A program made the translations under genes and the position numbers. A stretch of 64,000 nt of DNA from Amycolatopsis mongoliensis (lineage in GTDB: Bacteria > Actinomycetota > Actinomycetes > Mycobacteriales > Pseudonocardiaceae). Positions 40,936 through 50,367 of the stretch are shown piece after piece (positions within the stretch are counted from its first letter, which is position 1; the number at the start of each line of letters is the position of its first letter). The notes under the pieces are model-generated. The model did no database searches. It was not told where the DNA came from and saw nothing but the letters and a program-made list of their open reading frames with translations. The DNA lies in the NCBI RefSeq assembly GCF_030285665.1, contig NZ_CP127295.1:4712001-4776000 (forward strand). The letters are read 5' to 3'.

Positions 40936-41847
40936 GTGGCAGCACCGCCCAGGTACCCGTACATGTTCAGCCGAAGAGGCCGCGGCAGGCTGCCCCGCGC
41001 AAGACCGCTGACCGGCCGAGTGATCGCGGTGACCGGAGCGGGCCGAGGAATCGGGCGTGCCATCGCGGCCCGGCTCGCCGCGGCCGGAGCCGCCGTGGCG
41101 ATCGGCGACCTCGATGCGGGGGTCGCCGAGGAGACGGCTCGTGCCATCGGCGTGCATCCCGCTGGCCGGCTGCTCGGGCTGTCTCTCGACGTCACCGACA
41201 CCCCTTCGTTCGAAGACTTCCTGCGCACCGTCGAGACCCGGCTGGGGCCGATCGACGTGCTGATCAACAACGCCGGAATCATGTGGGTGGGCCCCTTCGC
41301 GGAGGAACCGGAGGAAGCCGCCCTGCGCCAGTTCGACGTCAACGTCCACGGCGTACTGCGTGGGATGAAACTCGTGATCCCGGGGATGCGGGAACGCGGT
41401 CGCGGCCACGTGGTGAACATCGCCTCCGCCGCCAGCAGGGTCGCCCCGCCCGGCGAGGCGACCTACGCGGCGACGAAGCACGCCATCCACGGCTACAGCA
41501 CAGCCGTCCGCGCCGAGCTTCACCGCACGGGCGTGCACGTGTCCGTGGTGATGCCCGGCGTCGTGGACACCGAGCTGGCCGTGGGCACCGCGACCGGTCC
41601 CACCCGCCGCCTGACGACGGATCAGGTAGCCGACGTGGTGCTCGACGTCGTGCTACGCCCGCGATTCGAGGTCTTCATTCCACGCCAGGTAGCCGCCCTG
41701 ACCCGGTTGGCCGCGCTGCTGCCCGGCCGTGCCCGCGACGCCCTGCATCGCCTCCTTGTCCCCGACCAGCTCGCCGCCCTGTCCGACCGGTCCGTCCGCG
41801 CGGCCTACGAGCAGCGCACCCGGACCACCCGCAATCTCGAAGGATGA
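40936..41847 (+). CDS. Short-chain dehydrogenase/reductase
   Basis: 303 aa. Cofactor motif VTGAGRGIG, NNAG, catalytic Ser in NIASAAS and YAATK are all present. Long N- and C-terminal extensions (MFSRRGRGRLP; a tail after FIPRQVAAL resembling membrane-surface SDRs) set it apart from simple SDRs. It heads the operon. GTG start after GAGGAAGGGG. Confidence 0.88.
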   Translation: MAAPPRYPYMFSRRGRGRLPRARPLTGRVIAVTGAGRGIGRAIAARLAAAGAAVAIGDLDAGVAEETARAIGVHPAGRLLGLSLDVTDTPSFEDFLRTVETRLGPIDVLINNAGIMWVGPFAEEPEEAALRQFDVNVHGVLRGMKLVIPGMRERGRGHVVNIASAASRVAPPGEATYAATKHAIHGYSTAVRAELHRTGVHVSVVMPGVVDTELAVGTATGPTRRLTTDQVADVVLDVVLRPRFEVFIPRQVAALTRLAALLPGRARDALHRLLVPDQLAALSDRSVRAAYEQRTRTTRNLEG

Positions 41848-41851
41848 ACAC

Positions 41852-42988
41852 GTGACCGCTACGCCCAAGCTGGTGCCCAGCGCGGAGAAGGCCCAGGACG
41901 CCGCCGCTCCGCGTCCCATTCCCGAATTCGAAGGTGTCCACGACGTATGGCCCCGCGGTGACCGGCTGCGCGCCGTGCGCGACGCCGCGGCCGCCTACCG
42001 TGAACGGTTCGTCCAGCAGGGCCGCATCCACGCCGTCCGCAGTTTCGACATCGCGGCCGCCCCGTACCCGACCCGGTTCGGGTTCCACGGCGCCGCGCTC
42101 GCCGTCAACCCGTTCGTGAGCATCGTCAACCGGATGCTCGTCGTGCAGTTCGACGGCTTCGACGGTGAGCCGAAAACACTGGTGTGGGAGCCGACCGTCG
42201 CCGCCGGAACGGCCCAAGCGCCGTTCTACGCCCAGCTCAAGCGTCTGGCGGGGAACTTTCTCACCGACCATGTCTTCGCCCGCTACTACAACGACCCGGA
42301 CACCGTCCTGCCCTCCTGCGGTCTGCGTCCCGAGGACGTGGACTTCGTCAGCTTCGATCACCTGCACGTCCAGGACGTGCGCATGATCATGGGAAGTGAC
42401 AACACCATTCCCGGCGAACAGGCGCTCCGCGAAGCGCTGTTCCCGCGCGCCCGGTTGTTGGTGCACCGCAAGGAGCTGGGCACCTTCGAATCGATGCATC
42501 CGATGCAGTGGGCCTGGTACGTCGACGGAGGCATGGACGGGGTGCCGGGCGAGCGCATCACCGCCTTCGACGGCGATGTCGAACTCGGTGTCGGCGTCAG
42601 TCTGCTGTGGACTCCCGGCCACACGGACGGCAACCACTCCCTGGTGCTGAACACCCCCGACGGGGTGTGGGTCTCCTCCGAGAACGGCATCTCGGCCGAC
42701 AATTGGCAGCCCGAGCTCTCGCGCATCCCCGGGGTGCGCCGCCACGCCGAGTTCTACGGCCGCGAGGTGGTGCCCAACGCCAACACCCTCGAGGACTCTC
42801 TCGACCAGTACGACTCCATGGTCAAGGAGAAGACCCTCGCCGACCCCAGCCGGCGCGATCCGCGCTGGCTGCAGATCCTGCCTTCCTCCGAGCTGGCCCC
42901 CTTCAAGCGGCAGTGGCCGGTGCTGCCCGGCTTCACCCACGGCGGTCTGAACTACGGCGAACTCACCCGTCCCGGCGGTGACCGATGA
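41852..42988 (+). CDS. MBL-fold metallohydrolase-like protein
   Basis: 378 aa. The metal motif DHLHVQD (H170, H172, D175) and the later TPGHTDGNHS match the metallo-beta-lactamase fold. The first 100 residues form a less usual N-terminal part. Function is not recognised; in a catabolic operon a lactonase or thioesterase is possible. GTG 41852 after AAGGATG. It overlaps the next gene by 4 bp. Confidence 0.78.
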   Translation: MTATPKLVPSAEKAQDAAAPRPIPEFEGVHDVWPRGDRLRAVRDAAAAYRERFVQQGRIHAVRSFDIAAAPYPTRFGFHGAALAVNPFVSIVNRMLVVQFDGFDGEPKTLVWEPTVAAGTAQAPFYAQLKRLAGNFLTDHVFARYYNDPDTVLPSCGLRPEDVDFVSFDHLHVQDVRMIMGSDNTIPGEQALREALFPRARLLVHRKELGTFESMHPMQWAWYVDGGMDGVPGERITAFDGDVELGVGVSLLWTPGHTDGNHSLVLNTPDGVWVSSENGISADNWQPELSRIPGVRRHAEFYGREVVPNANTLEDSLDQYDSMVKEKTLADPSRRDPRWLQILPSSELAPFKRQWPVLPGFTHGGLNYGELTRPGGDR

Positions 42989-43920
42989 CCGGCCCGGCCA
43001 CCCGCCGGATCGGCGCGGACGGCGTGGAATTGGCCGCCTACCACTGGGGAGCGTCGACGGCTCCTCCCGTCGTGCTGGTCCACGGCTATCCGGACACCAG
43101 CGCCGTGTGGCGCCCGGTCGCCGACCGCCTGGCCGACCGCTTCCACGTCACCGCCTTCGACGTCCGGGGAGCCGGTGCCTCCGACCGGCCCAGGGGTCTG
43201 CGCGCCTACCGGATGTCCCGCCTGGAAGCCGACCTGGAGGCGGTCCTCGACGCCGTGAGCCCCGACCGCCCGGTGCACCTCGTCGGACACGACTGGGGAT
43301 CGATCCACTCCTGGGAGTCGGTCACCGGCACGCGTCTGGCCGGGCGGATCGCCTCGTTCACCTCCATCTCCGGCCCTTGCCTGGACCACGTCGGCCATTT
43401 GATCCGTGCCCGCTTCCGGCCGCGGCACCCGGATCTGCCGAGGATGCTGTGGCAATTCGCACGGTCCTGGTACATCGCCTACTTCCACCTTCCGTTCCTG
43501 CCCGCCTTGACCTGGAAAGCACTGGGTCACCGCTGGCGCGCCTTCCTCACCGGCTCTCAAGGCGTGCCCGGGCACACCCCCTACCCCGCGCCGACGCTGG
43601 CCCGCGACGCCGTGTCCGGCACTGCGCTGTACCGCGCCAACATGCTGCCCCGCCTGCTGCATCCCCGGGACCGGCCGACCACCGTCCCGATTCAGCTCAT
43701 CGTCCCCATCCGCGACTTCTGCGTCACTCCGGTGCTGTCGTCCGGAGTGGAGCGCTGGACGCGCCACGTACAACGGCACCCGATCGACGCCGGGCACTGG
43801 GTACAGCTCAGCCACCCCGAGGAGATCGCGTCCCGGATCGCGGAATTCGCCGGCCGCATCGAAGACGGCTCCCACCGCGATCCGGACCACACCGCACCCG
43901 ATCCGGCAGACGAGCAGTAA
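42985..43920 (+). CDS. Alpha/beta hydrolase, epoxide-hydrolase-like
   Basis: 311 aa. HGYPDTS (33-39) supplies the oxyanion hole and GHDWG holds the nucleophile Asp (D103), as in epoxide hydrolases and haloalkane dehalogenases. The terminal His is in DAGHWVQLSHPEE. It could open an epoxide formed by the oxygenase encoded downstream. ATG overlaps the previous stop. Confidence 0.85.
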   Translation: MTGPATRRIGADGVELAAYHWGASTAPPVVLVHGYPDTSAVWRPVADRLADRFHVTAFDVRGAGASDRPRGLRAYRMSRLEADLEAVLDAVSPDRPVHLVGHDWGSIHSWESVTGTRLAGRIASFTSISGPCLDHVGHLIRARFRPRHPDLPRMLWQFARSWYIAYFHLPFLPALTWKALGHRWRAFLTGSQGVPGHTPYPAPTLARDAVSGTALYRANMLPRLLHPRDRPTTVPIQLIVPIRDFCVTPVLSSGVERWTRHVQRHPIDAGHWVQLSHPEEIASRIAEFAGRIEDGSHRDPDHTAPDPADEQ

Positions 43921-43977
43921 CCGGACGACTGCCCGACCACCCCTTCGCGCGCACCGATCGCTGATGGAGAACCTGTC

Positions 43978-44889
43978 ATGCCCAACGACGCACCTGCCCA
44001 CACGGAACGTACGTCCGAGCCCATCGACCACCACGACCTGGTGCTGAAACCCCGGGACGTCACCTTCGACTGGAGCGTCACCCCGCTGCACTGGCTGCCG
44101 GGGGAGCCCTTCGCGACCCACACCTTCGATGTGCTCCACCTCATGCTCCCCGAGCTCGAACGCTGGTTCGTGCGCACCTTCGAGCAGGCACTGCCACTGA
44201 TCACCGATGACCGGCTGCGCGAGGACGTCCGCGGCTTCATCGGCCAGGAAGCGATGCACGCCGAGGCGCACCAGGAGGTCCTGGAGCACCTGCTCACCAA
44301 GGGCCTGGACCCGTCTCCGTACACCCGGCAGTCCGAATGGATCTTCCGGAGGGTGCTCGGCGACCGGCCGGAGCTGACGGCGGCCGCCACACACGCGCAC
44401 CTCCTCCAACGGCTCGCCGTCATAGCGGCCTTCGAGCACTTCACCGCATTCATGGGCCACTGGATTCTCGGCAACGGGCAGCTGGACCAGGCCGGCGCGG
44501 ACCCCGCGATGCTCGATCTGTTCCGCTGGCACGGCGCGGAGGAGGTCGAACACCGTTCGGTCGCGTTCGACCTGCTGGTGCACCTCGACCCCCGGTACCG
44601 GCGCCGAGTGGCCGGTATGCTCATCACCGCTCCGGTGCTGATCCGCTTGTGGATCCGCGGAGTCCGCTTCCTGATGAGCGCCGACCCCGAACTCGGCGAT
44701 CGGGTCAAGGTCCGCTTCCGCGACTACCTGGCCGCGGCCCGTGAGGACCTGTTGCCCCCGCCGGTCGCGTTCACCCGCTCGGTGCTGCGCTACTTCCTCC
44801 CCGGCTACCACCCGAGCCAGGAGGGCTCGACTCAGGAGGCCGTCGCGTACCTGGCGGCGTCCCCGGCTGCCCGAGCGGCTACTCGATGA
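43978..44889 (+). CDS. PF10118-type metal-dependent hydrolase with a diiron-like motif
   Basis: 303 aa, largely helical. Carboxylate/His motifs: PELERWF (E59/E61), GQEAMHAEAHQ (E91, H94), AFEHFTAF (E153) and EEVEHRS (E189, H192). This is the E...ExxH...E...ExxH layout of ferritin-like diiron proteins, and the neighbouring gene is a flavin/2Fe-2S reductase. The family is named a predicted metal-dependent hydrolase, so an oxygenase role is inference. SD TGGAGAA. 57 bp after the hydrolase. Confidence 0.8.
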   Translation: MPNDAPAHTERTSEPIDHHDLVLKPRDVTFDWSVTPLHWLPGEPFATHTFDVLHLMLPELERWFVRTFEQALPLITDDRLREDVRGFIGQEAMHAEAHQEVLEHLLTKGLDPSPYTRQSEWIFRRVLGDRPELTAAATHAHLLQRLAVIAAFEHFTAFMGHWILGNGQLDQAGADPAMLDLFRWHGAEEVEHRSVAFDLLVHLDPRYRRRVAGMLITAPVLIRLWIRGVRFLMSADPELGDRVKVRFRDYLAAAREDLLPPPVAFTRSVLRYFLPGYHPSQEGSTQEAVAYLAASPAARAATR

Positions 44890-46016
44890 CCAAGCACCCA
44901 GCGAGGCATCCCCTGGACACCAGCACACCCGTCACTCCACCGCCGGACCTGTACGGCAGGCCGCGCAGCGACTCCTTCATGCAGAAGCTGGCGGCTCTCA
45001 GCGACAACGCGGTCACGGCCCTTGCGCGGCGCAGCGCTCCTCCGAAGCGCCCGCCGGCCACCGGGATGCCCGCGATCCGGGAGCTGGTGGTCGCCGCCAA
45101 GCACCACGAGGCCGAGGACGTCGTCTCCCTGCGGCTGGCCACACCCGGCGGGGGAGGAATACTCCCGCCCTGGCAGCCCGGCGCCCACATCGAACTGCAC
45201 CTGCCCTCCGGCCGCCACCGGCAGTACTCTCTGTGCGGCGACCCCGCCGACCGGTACGGGTATCGCATCGCGGTGCGCCGCACCGCCAACGGCGGAGGCG
45301 GTTCGGCCGAGGTACACGACGCCCTCGGAGAGGGTATGCGGGTCGCCATCGCGGGGCCCCGGAACGCCTTCCCCTTCGCCGCCGAAGCATCCGTCCTGCT
45401 CCTCGCCGGCGGCATCGGAATCACCCCGATCCTGCCGATGGCTCGGGAAGCGGCCCGACGCGGGCTGGACTGGACACTCGTGCACACCGGCCGCAGCCGC
45501 GGTTCGATGCCCTTCGCGGCAGAGCTGGCCGAACTCGCGGCCGCAGCCCCTGGCCGGGTCTCCATCCGTCCTGACGACGAGTCTGGCGTGCCCGAAGCAG
45601 CCGATCTGTTGAGCTTGAGCCCGGCGGCGGGCGCGGTGTACTGCTGCGGACCCGCGCCCATGATCGACGGCGTCCGGCACGCGTTCGGTGGTAGCCGCGC
45701 GTCAGCCCTGCACTTCGAGCGGTTCGCCCCGCCCCCGATCACGGACGGCCATCCCTTCGAACTTCAGCTGGGCGGCACCGGCCGGGTGCTGCCGGTGCCG
45801 TCCGGCCGCTCCGCCTTGGATGTTCTCCACGAGGCCCTGCCGGACATGCCGTTCTCCTGCCGTCAGGGGTTTTGCGGCACGTGCCGGGTACGGGTGGCCC
45901 ATGGCCATGTCGATCATCGTGACCGCCGGCTCACCGCCACCGAACGTGCGGCAGGCGCCATGCTGCCCTGCGTCTCGCGTGCACCGGAGGGAGAGCGGTT
46001 GGTGCTGGAGGTATGA
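44886..46016 (+). CDS. PDR/VanB-family flavin and 2Fe-2S oxidoreductase
   Basis: 376 aa. The FMN/FAD domain has RQYSLCGDP; the NAD domain has LLAGGIGITPILPMA and YCCGPAPMID; the C-terminal plant-type 2Fe-2S domain has C325, C330, C333 and C362 (SCRQGFCGTC). It passes NAD(P)H electrons to an oxygenase. The ATG overlaps the PF10118 stop, so the two are probably a matched reductase and terminal oxygenase. N-terminal about 55 residues are an extra low-complexity segment. Confidence 0.88.
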   Translation: MTKHPARHPLDTSTPVTPPPDLYGRPRSDSFMQKLAALSDNAVTALARRSAPPKRPPATGMPAIRELVVAAKHHEAEDVVSLRLATPGGGGILPPWQPGAHIELHLPSGRHRQYSLCGDPADRYGYRIAVRRTANGGGGSAEVHDALGEGMRVAIAGPRNAFPFAAEASVLLLAGGIGITPILPMAREAARRGLDWTLVHTGRSRGSMPFAAELAELAAAAPGRVSIRPDDESGVPEAADLLSLSPAAGAVYCCGPAPMIDGVRHAFGGSRASALHFERFAPPPITDGHPFELQLGGTGRVLPVPSGRSALDVLHEALPDMPFSCRQGFCGTCRVRVAHGHVDHRDRRLTATERAAGAMLPCVSRAPEGERLVLEV

Positions 46017-46235
46017 CGGATAGCCGAGCGTCCACGGAGCGCGGCCATCACCGCGACGAACCTCGGCGGCCGGGTGGAAACCCCGACCCCTGGCGCAACG
46101 CGCTGCCTTGACGGTGAGACCGTCCGGCTGCGCCACGGGTCAGGTCCAGCGGCGAGTCGCCTCGATGTCGTCTGCCACCGCCAAGGGCTCTGGCGCACTT
46201 TGCGTGATCCAGAGACGGCGTGTCGTGAATAGTCG

Positions 46236-46263
46236 ACATATGACCCTGCGGTTCCTCATATGT
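46236..46263. repeat. Short inverted repeat in the decayed region
   Basis: ACATATGA (46236-46243) and TCATATGT (46256-46263), 12 bp apart, in a less GC-rich patch. Perhaps an operator left from a lost gene. Confidence 0.4.
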
Positions 46264-46331
46264 GACAACGGATCGAGATATGACTGAGGTCTTGTTGCTG
46301 CATCTGACTGGGGTGATTGTCGAGTGGCCGC

Positions 46332-46451
46332 AACCCGGTCGGCCGAGCGGGAACTCCCGCCGACATCGTCGCCGCGACCATGCTGCTCATCGGCAACGGC
46401 TACCTGACCGGCGCGGCTGTCCACGTCGATGGCGGCGGCCGGTTCGCCTGA
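46332..46451 (+). pseudogene. SDR C-terminal remnant
   Basis: Forty codons in frame to a TGA read NPVGRAGTPADIVAATMLL then GNGYLTGAAVHVDGGGRFA, a canonical short-chain dehydrogenase C-terminus. An in-frame TGA five codons upstream and no further SDR similarity show that the first about 200 residues are gone. Confidence 0.75.
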
Positions 46452-46622
46452 CCCACACCGGATGCCGCCGCGCACGAGGCCGGCAGTTCCGGATCCGCTG
46501 GGTCCCAGCTCAGCCTCTGATCCTTCCGCAGCGCGGCGGTCACCGAGCTGCCGGCTGCTTTCTGGGGCGAGTCGGTCTTGTCCTCATTCCGCCGCGCCGA
46601 CCGGCGCGCCCGCGGGCACACG

Positions 46623-46739
46623 ATGGGCGAGCAGGACGACGCGGTCACGCGGCTCGTGGCCCAAGGGATGTCGAACGAGGAGCGCGCCGCGGAGCTGTTT
46701 CTGCCCAGCAAGACCGCGCAGTACGGGCACCAAGTGACA
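46623..46739 (+). pseudogene. Degraded LuxR-type HTH remnant
   Basis: The frame reads DDAVTRLVAQGMSNEERAA and ELFLPSKTAQYGHQ, close to the LuxR C-terminal helix-turn-helix (normally VAQGxSNxEIAAELFxSxKTVQYH). I-to-R and S/P changes at core positions and loss of the flanks indicate decay. The open frame runs 46578-46979 but the rest shows no similarity. Confidence 0.6.
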
Positions 46740-47189
46740 GACACGGCGGCGATCACCTCGGTTGTAGTAGCCTTCTCGGCGGAATTGCCACGCAAAGTGG
46801 CTTTCCGCACCCGCCGGCCCTGCGGCCGCTCCGCTCCGCACGACGTTGGCCCTCGGGTGCCAGCATTGGCCCATATGGCCCAGTGTCGGCCGGACATACT
46901 TCCGCAGTGTTCATTGTCGAACCCCGGAAGCCAGCGACGCCGGGAACCCGTGACCGGCGTACCGCCGGCGAGCTTGTGATGCTGGGCTCAGCCATGGGAC
47001 GCCGACCGGCTTTCGCCCGTCGCGGACGCCCACCGCGAATCGCCGTCGGATCCTCCGTGTCCAGCGCCACAACCTCGCGGCCGCAAGCGGAATGCCTCCC
47101 GCGGGTTCGCAGTTCGGATCCCCTTCCGACCGAGCAAGCCGGACGGGACCTCGTCCAGGTCGGGGCAACCAGTGAAAGGTGGGATCTCC
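46740..47189. other. Intergenic/decayed region before the mce locus
   Basis: About 450 bp with only short open frames lacking any family motif. It probably contains debris and the promoter for the small membrane protein or mce operon; no clear promoter was fixed. Confidence 0.45.
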
Positions 47190-47615
47190 ATGACGCGTGC
47201 TGGTGACAACGCCACCGGTCCGGCCCGGCTGTCCTGGGTGGACCGAATCGACGCGCCCGTCGCGGTCCGGGGTGCTTCGACCGGGTTCAGTGTTCTCCTC
47301 ATCGGCGGGCTCGCCCAGCCACTGGCCGTGACTTGGGTGCCGCTCCTGGGTTACGCGTGGCTTCCGCTCATCGCTGTGGTGGCGTTTTTTGTCGCCTCGA
47401 GGCGAATCGGCAAGGCCAGCGCGCCCGCGGCTCACGGTGCGGTCGCCGCGCTGTGCAGTTACCTGCTCGCACTTCCGATGTCCTTGCTCGTGCCGGCAGG
47501 CCGCGATCCTCTCCAAATCGGGCTGACGGCGGCTGCGGCCGTGGTGGTCGGCGCCGCGGCCGGCTTCTTACGCGGACGCATGAGCGGCACGGAGAAGGTC
47601 CGGATTTCGCGGTGA
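47190..47615 (+). CDS. Four-helix membrane protein, unknown function
   Basis: 141 aa from ATG 47190 (AGGTGGG at 6 bp). Four membrane spans: about 27-45, 50-68, 79-98 and 108-126. No family recognised with certainty. It is 127 bp upstream of the first yrbE gene on the same strand and may belong to the mce transcript. Confidence 0.7.
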   Translation: MTRAGDNATGPARLSWVDRIDAPVAVRGASTGFSVLLIGGLAQPLAVTWVPLLGYAWLPLIAVVAFFVASRRIGKASAPAAHGAVAALCSYLLALPMSLLVPAGRDPLQIGLTAAAAVVVGAAAGFLRGRMSGTEKVRISR

Positions 47616-47742
47616 TGGCAACGGTTTCCGTGCCTCGCGCACGAGATTCGGCGATCGCAGCGTGGCGGAATCGGGTGAGCCTCGTTCCTCAGATGAGTCC
47701 CGCCACACAGAACTGACTCGAAGTCCATCAAGGAGTGCACCG

Positions 47743-48600
47743 ATGACGACGCACGCAGCGGCACCGCCGAGGTCGAAAGACCGGGAGCGGCGGAAGGCGA
47801 TCCGGCGATCCGGCCTGGGCTCCGCGGTCTCGCGTCCGCTGGAGCAGGCCGGCGAAATGGTGCGGCTGATGGGCGACGTGCTGTACTCCGCCCTCCGGCA
47901 CCCTGTTGGCTACTGGGGCGAAGTTCGTGAGCAGATGTTCCAGACGCTGAAGCTGTGCTGGATCCCGATGATCATCTCGACCACGGCCTTCGGCCTCGGG
48001 GCTCCGGGGCTGCAGGGCGGGAACATCTTCTCCCTCTTCGGTATCCCCGAACGGCTTGGCTCGTTCTTCATCATGGCGAGCGTCCGCGAGTTCGCGCCCT
48101 GGATCAACGCGATGGTCGTGGCCGGCGTGATGGGCACGGCGATCACCGCGGACCTCGGTGCCCGCCGCATCCGTGAAGAAATCGACGCGATGGAGGTCCT
48201 GGGCGTCGATCCGATCCGGACGCTCATCGTGCCGCGGGTGGTCGCGATGACGTTGATCACGGGGCTGATGGACCTGGTGGCGCTGGCTTTCGGTGTCGTG
48301 GGCGGGTACATCGCCGCCGTGCCGATCCTCAAGGCGAACAGCAGCGCGTTCTTCGGCAGCTTCTTCGACAACGCGACGACGACCGACATCTGGGCGAGCG
48401 TGATCAAGACGTCGATCTTCGGGCTGATCATCGGTGTCGTCTGCTGCTACAAGGGCCTGCACACCGGCGGCGGGCCGATCGGGGTGGGGCGGGCGGTCAA
48501 CCAGGCCGTGGTGATCGCGTTCGCGGCGATCTGGATATTCAACGCGGTCTTCACCGCGATCATGCTCGGTCTCAACCCTGAGATGCAGATCTACAAGTGA
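47743..48600 (+). CDS. yrbEA: MlaE/YrbE-type ABC permease A of the mce locus
   Basis: 285 aa permease with about five to six membrane spans. MlaE core ELGARRIREEIDAMEVLGVDPI is seen as DLGARRIREEIDAMEVLGVDPIR, the coupling helix for the ATPase. It forms the inner-membrane channel of an Mce lipid importer with yrbEB. ATG 47743 after AAGGAGTG. Confidence 0.93.
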   Translation: MTTHAAAPPRSKDRERRKAIRRSGLGSAVSRPLEQAGEMVRLMGDVLYSALRHPVGYWGEVREQMFQTLKLCWIPMIISTTAFGLGAPGLQGGNIFSLFGIPERLGSFFIMASVREFAPWINAMVVAGVMGTAITADLGARRIREEIDAMEVLGVDPIRTLIVPRVVAMTLITGLMDLVALAFGVVGGYIAAVPILKANSSAFFGSFFDNATTTDIWASVIKTSIFGLIIGVVCCYKGLHTGGGPIGVGRAVNQAVVIAFAAIWIFNAVFTAIMLGLNPEMQIYK

Positions 48601-48620
48601 CGAGGCGGGGAGAAGACACC

Positions 48621-49493
48621 GTGACCCGAGCTGCGCAGAACGGCGGAGTCGGCGAGAAGAAGCTGCCCGGTGCGCCGAAGCCTGCCGACGTCGAGATTTC
48701 GTTCAAGGGCATGGCGACTTCGGTCAAGTCCGCGGTTGAGACCGGCGGCGACATCGCCCGGTTCTCGGGCCGGACGATCCGGGCGTTGCCCGACCTCCGG
48801 CACTACGCCACGGAAGTGTTCCACCAGTGCGGCTTGCTGATCCTGTCCAGCGGGCTCGTCATCTGGCTGATGCAGTTCGTGATCGGGTACGAGTGCGGCC
48901 TCGAAGGCAACTACACGCTCAAGCAGATCGGCGTTCCCCTCTATTCGGGGATCTTCAACGCCTGGTGCGCGATCCGCGAGATGGCCCCGTACATGTGGGG
49001 CTACATCTTCGCGGCGAAAGTCGGCTGCGGTCTGGTCGCCGAGATCGGCTCGATGCGCATCTCCGACGAGATCGACGCGATGGAGGTCATGGGCGTCAAG
49101 TCGAGGAGCTACCTGGTCGGCAGCCGCATCGTCGCGGCCTGGATCGCAATGCCGTTCCTCTACGTGGTGGGCCTCGGAATCATGTACATCGGGGAGTTCC
49201 TCACCACCGTGAAGATGCTCGGTGGGGTTTCCCCCGGTGGCTACAATTTCATCTTCTGGCTCTACCAGAACCCGCAGGACCTGTTCTTCTCCCTGTGCAA
49301 GGTGATGGCCATGGGGACGGCGATCATCTTCGTCGGATGCTATTACGGCTACAACGCCAGTGGCGGATCCGTCGGCGTGGGAAGAAGTACGGCGAAGTCG
49401 ATGATGCTGAACATGGTGCTGATACATATCGTCGGTGTATTGGGGACCCAGCTCTTCTGGGGTCTGGCGCCGAATGCACCGATCGCCAACTGA
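48621..49493 (+). CDS. yrbEB: MlaE/YrbE-type ABC permease B of the mce locus
   Basis: 290 aa from GTG 48621 (GGGGAG at 9 bp; a GTG at 48597 overlapping the previous stop is possible). The MlaE core is GSMRISDEIDAMEVMGVKSRSYL. Partner of yrbEA. Its extra N-terminal 40 residues are polar. Confidence 0.92.
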   Translation: MTRAAQNGGVGEKKLPGAPKPADVEISFKGMATSVKSAVETGGDIARFSGRTIRALPDLRHYATEVFHQCGLLILSSGLVIWLMQFVIGYECGLEGNYTLKQIGVPLYSGIFNAWCAIREMAPYMWGYIFAAKVGCGLVAEIGSMRISDEIDAMEVMGVKSRSYLVGSRIVAAWIAMPFLYVVGLGIMYIGEFLTTVKMLGGVSPGGYNFIFWLYQNPQDLFFSLCKVMAMGTAIIFVGCYYGYNASGGSVGVGRSTAKSMMLNMVLIHIVGVLGTQLFWGLAPNAPIAN

Positions 49494-49530
49494 CCGGCCC
49501 GCCGCCCCTTCGTCCCGCGAGGAGAAATCT

Positions 49531-50364
49531 GTGTCCACATCGAACACCGCCGACGCACCCACGCGGATCCATACCCGCAGCGGCCACCTCTTGGCCGGCC
49601 CGGCCGACCGGACGCACTCGATGGAAGTGCGGAACGTCTCGAAGGCCTTCGGGAACTTCCACGTCATGCGCGGCATGAACATCAACTTCGTCGACGACGC
49701 CATCACGACGGTGCTCGGGCCGTCGGGTACCGGTAAGAGCGTGCTCCTGAAGCACCTCGTCGGGCTCCTGGAGCCCGACGAGGGCGAGATCGTCATCTTC
49801 GGCCAGGACCTGTGGAAGATCACCGAGCAGGAGCGCTACGACCTCCGCAAGCGCTTCGGTGTGCTGTTCCAAGACGGCGCCTTGTTCGGCTCCATGAACA
49901 TCTACGACAACACCGCCTTCCCGCTGCGCAAGCACACGGACATGAGCGAGGCGGAGATCGAGCACATCGTGATGACCCGGCTGACGGAAGTCGGCTTGGA
50001 GCGGTCGATCACGAAACTCCCGAACGAGGTCTCGGGTGGTATGCGGAAGCGCGCCGGGTTCGCGCGGGCGCTCGTGCTCAACCCGGACATCGTGTTGTTC
50101 GACGAGCCGGACTCCGGTCTGGACCCCGTCCGTACAAGCCTGCTGAACGACCTCATCCTGGACATGCACCGCGAGCACAAGGGCACCTACCTGCTCGTCA
50201 CGCACGACATCCGCACCGCGCGCAAGGTCAGCGACTACGTCGGCCTCATCTGGCAGGGACAGGTCGTGCACTACGGCGAAGCCGAGGAAGCGTTCGCGTC
50301 CGACGACCCCTTCGTGCGGCAGTTCCTGGCCGGCGAATCCGCCGGCCCGCTGGGGATGGACTGA
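49531..50364 (+). CDS. mceG: Mce-associated ABC ATPase (MceG/Mkl type)
   Basis: 277 aa. Walker A GPSGTGKSV, Q-loop FQDGALF, signature VSGGMRKRAG and Walker B VLFDEPDSGLD are intact. It powers lipid import through the YrbE permeases. In mycobacteria one unlinked mceG serves all mce loci; here it is inside the operon between yrbEB and mceA. GTG 49531 after GAGGAG. Confidence 0.93.
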   Translation: MSTSNTADAPTRIHTRSGHLLAGPADRTHSMEVRNVSKAFGNFHVMRGMNINFVDDAITTVLGPSGTGKSVLLKHLVGLLEPDEGEIVIFGQDLWKITEQERYDLRKRFGVLFQDGALFGSMNIYDNTAFPLRKHTDMSEAEIEHIVMTRLTEVGLERSITKLPNEVSGGMRKRAGFARALVLNPDIVLFDEPDSGLDPVRTSLLNDLILDMHREHKGTYLLVTHDIRTARKVSDYVGLIWQGQVVHYGEAEEAFASDDPFVRQFLAGESAGPLGMD

Positions 50365-50367
50365 CTC

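Noticed and set aside
46740..47189. Short open frames between the LuxR remnant and the mce locus
   Set aside because: No ribosome site, domain or codon pattern supports a gene on either strand.
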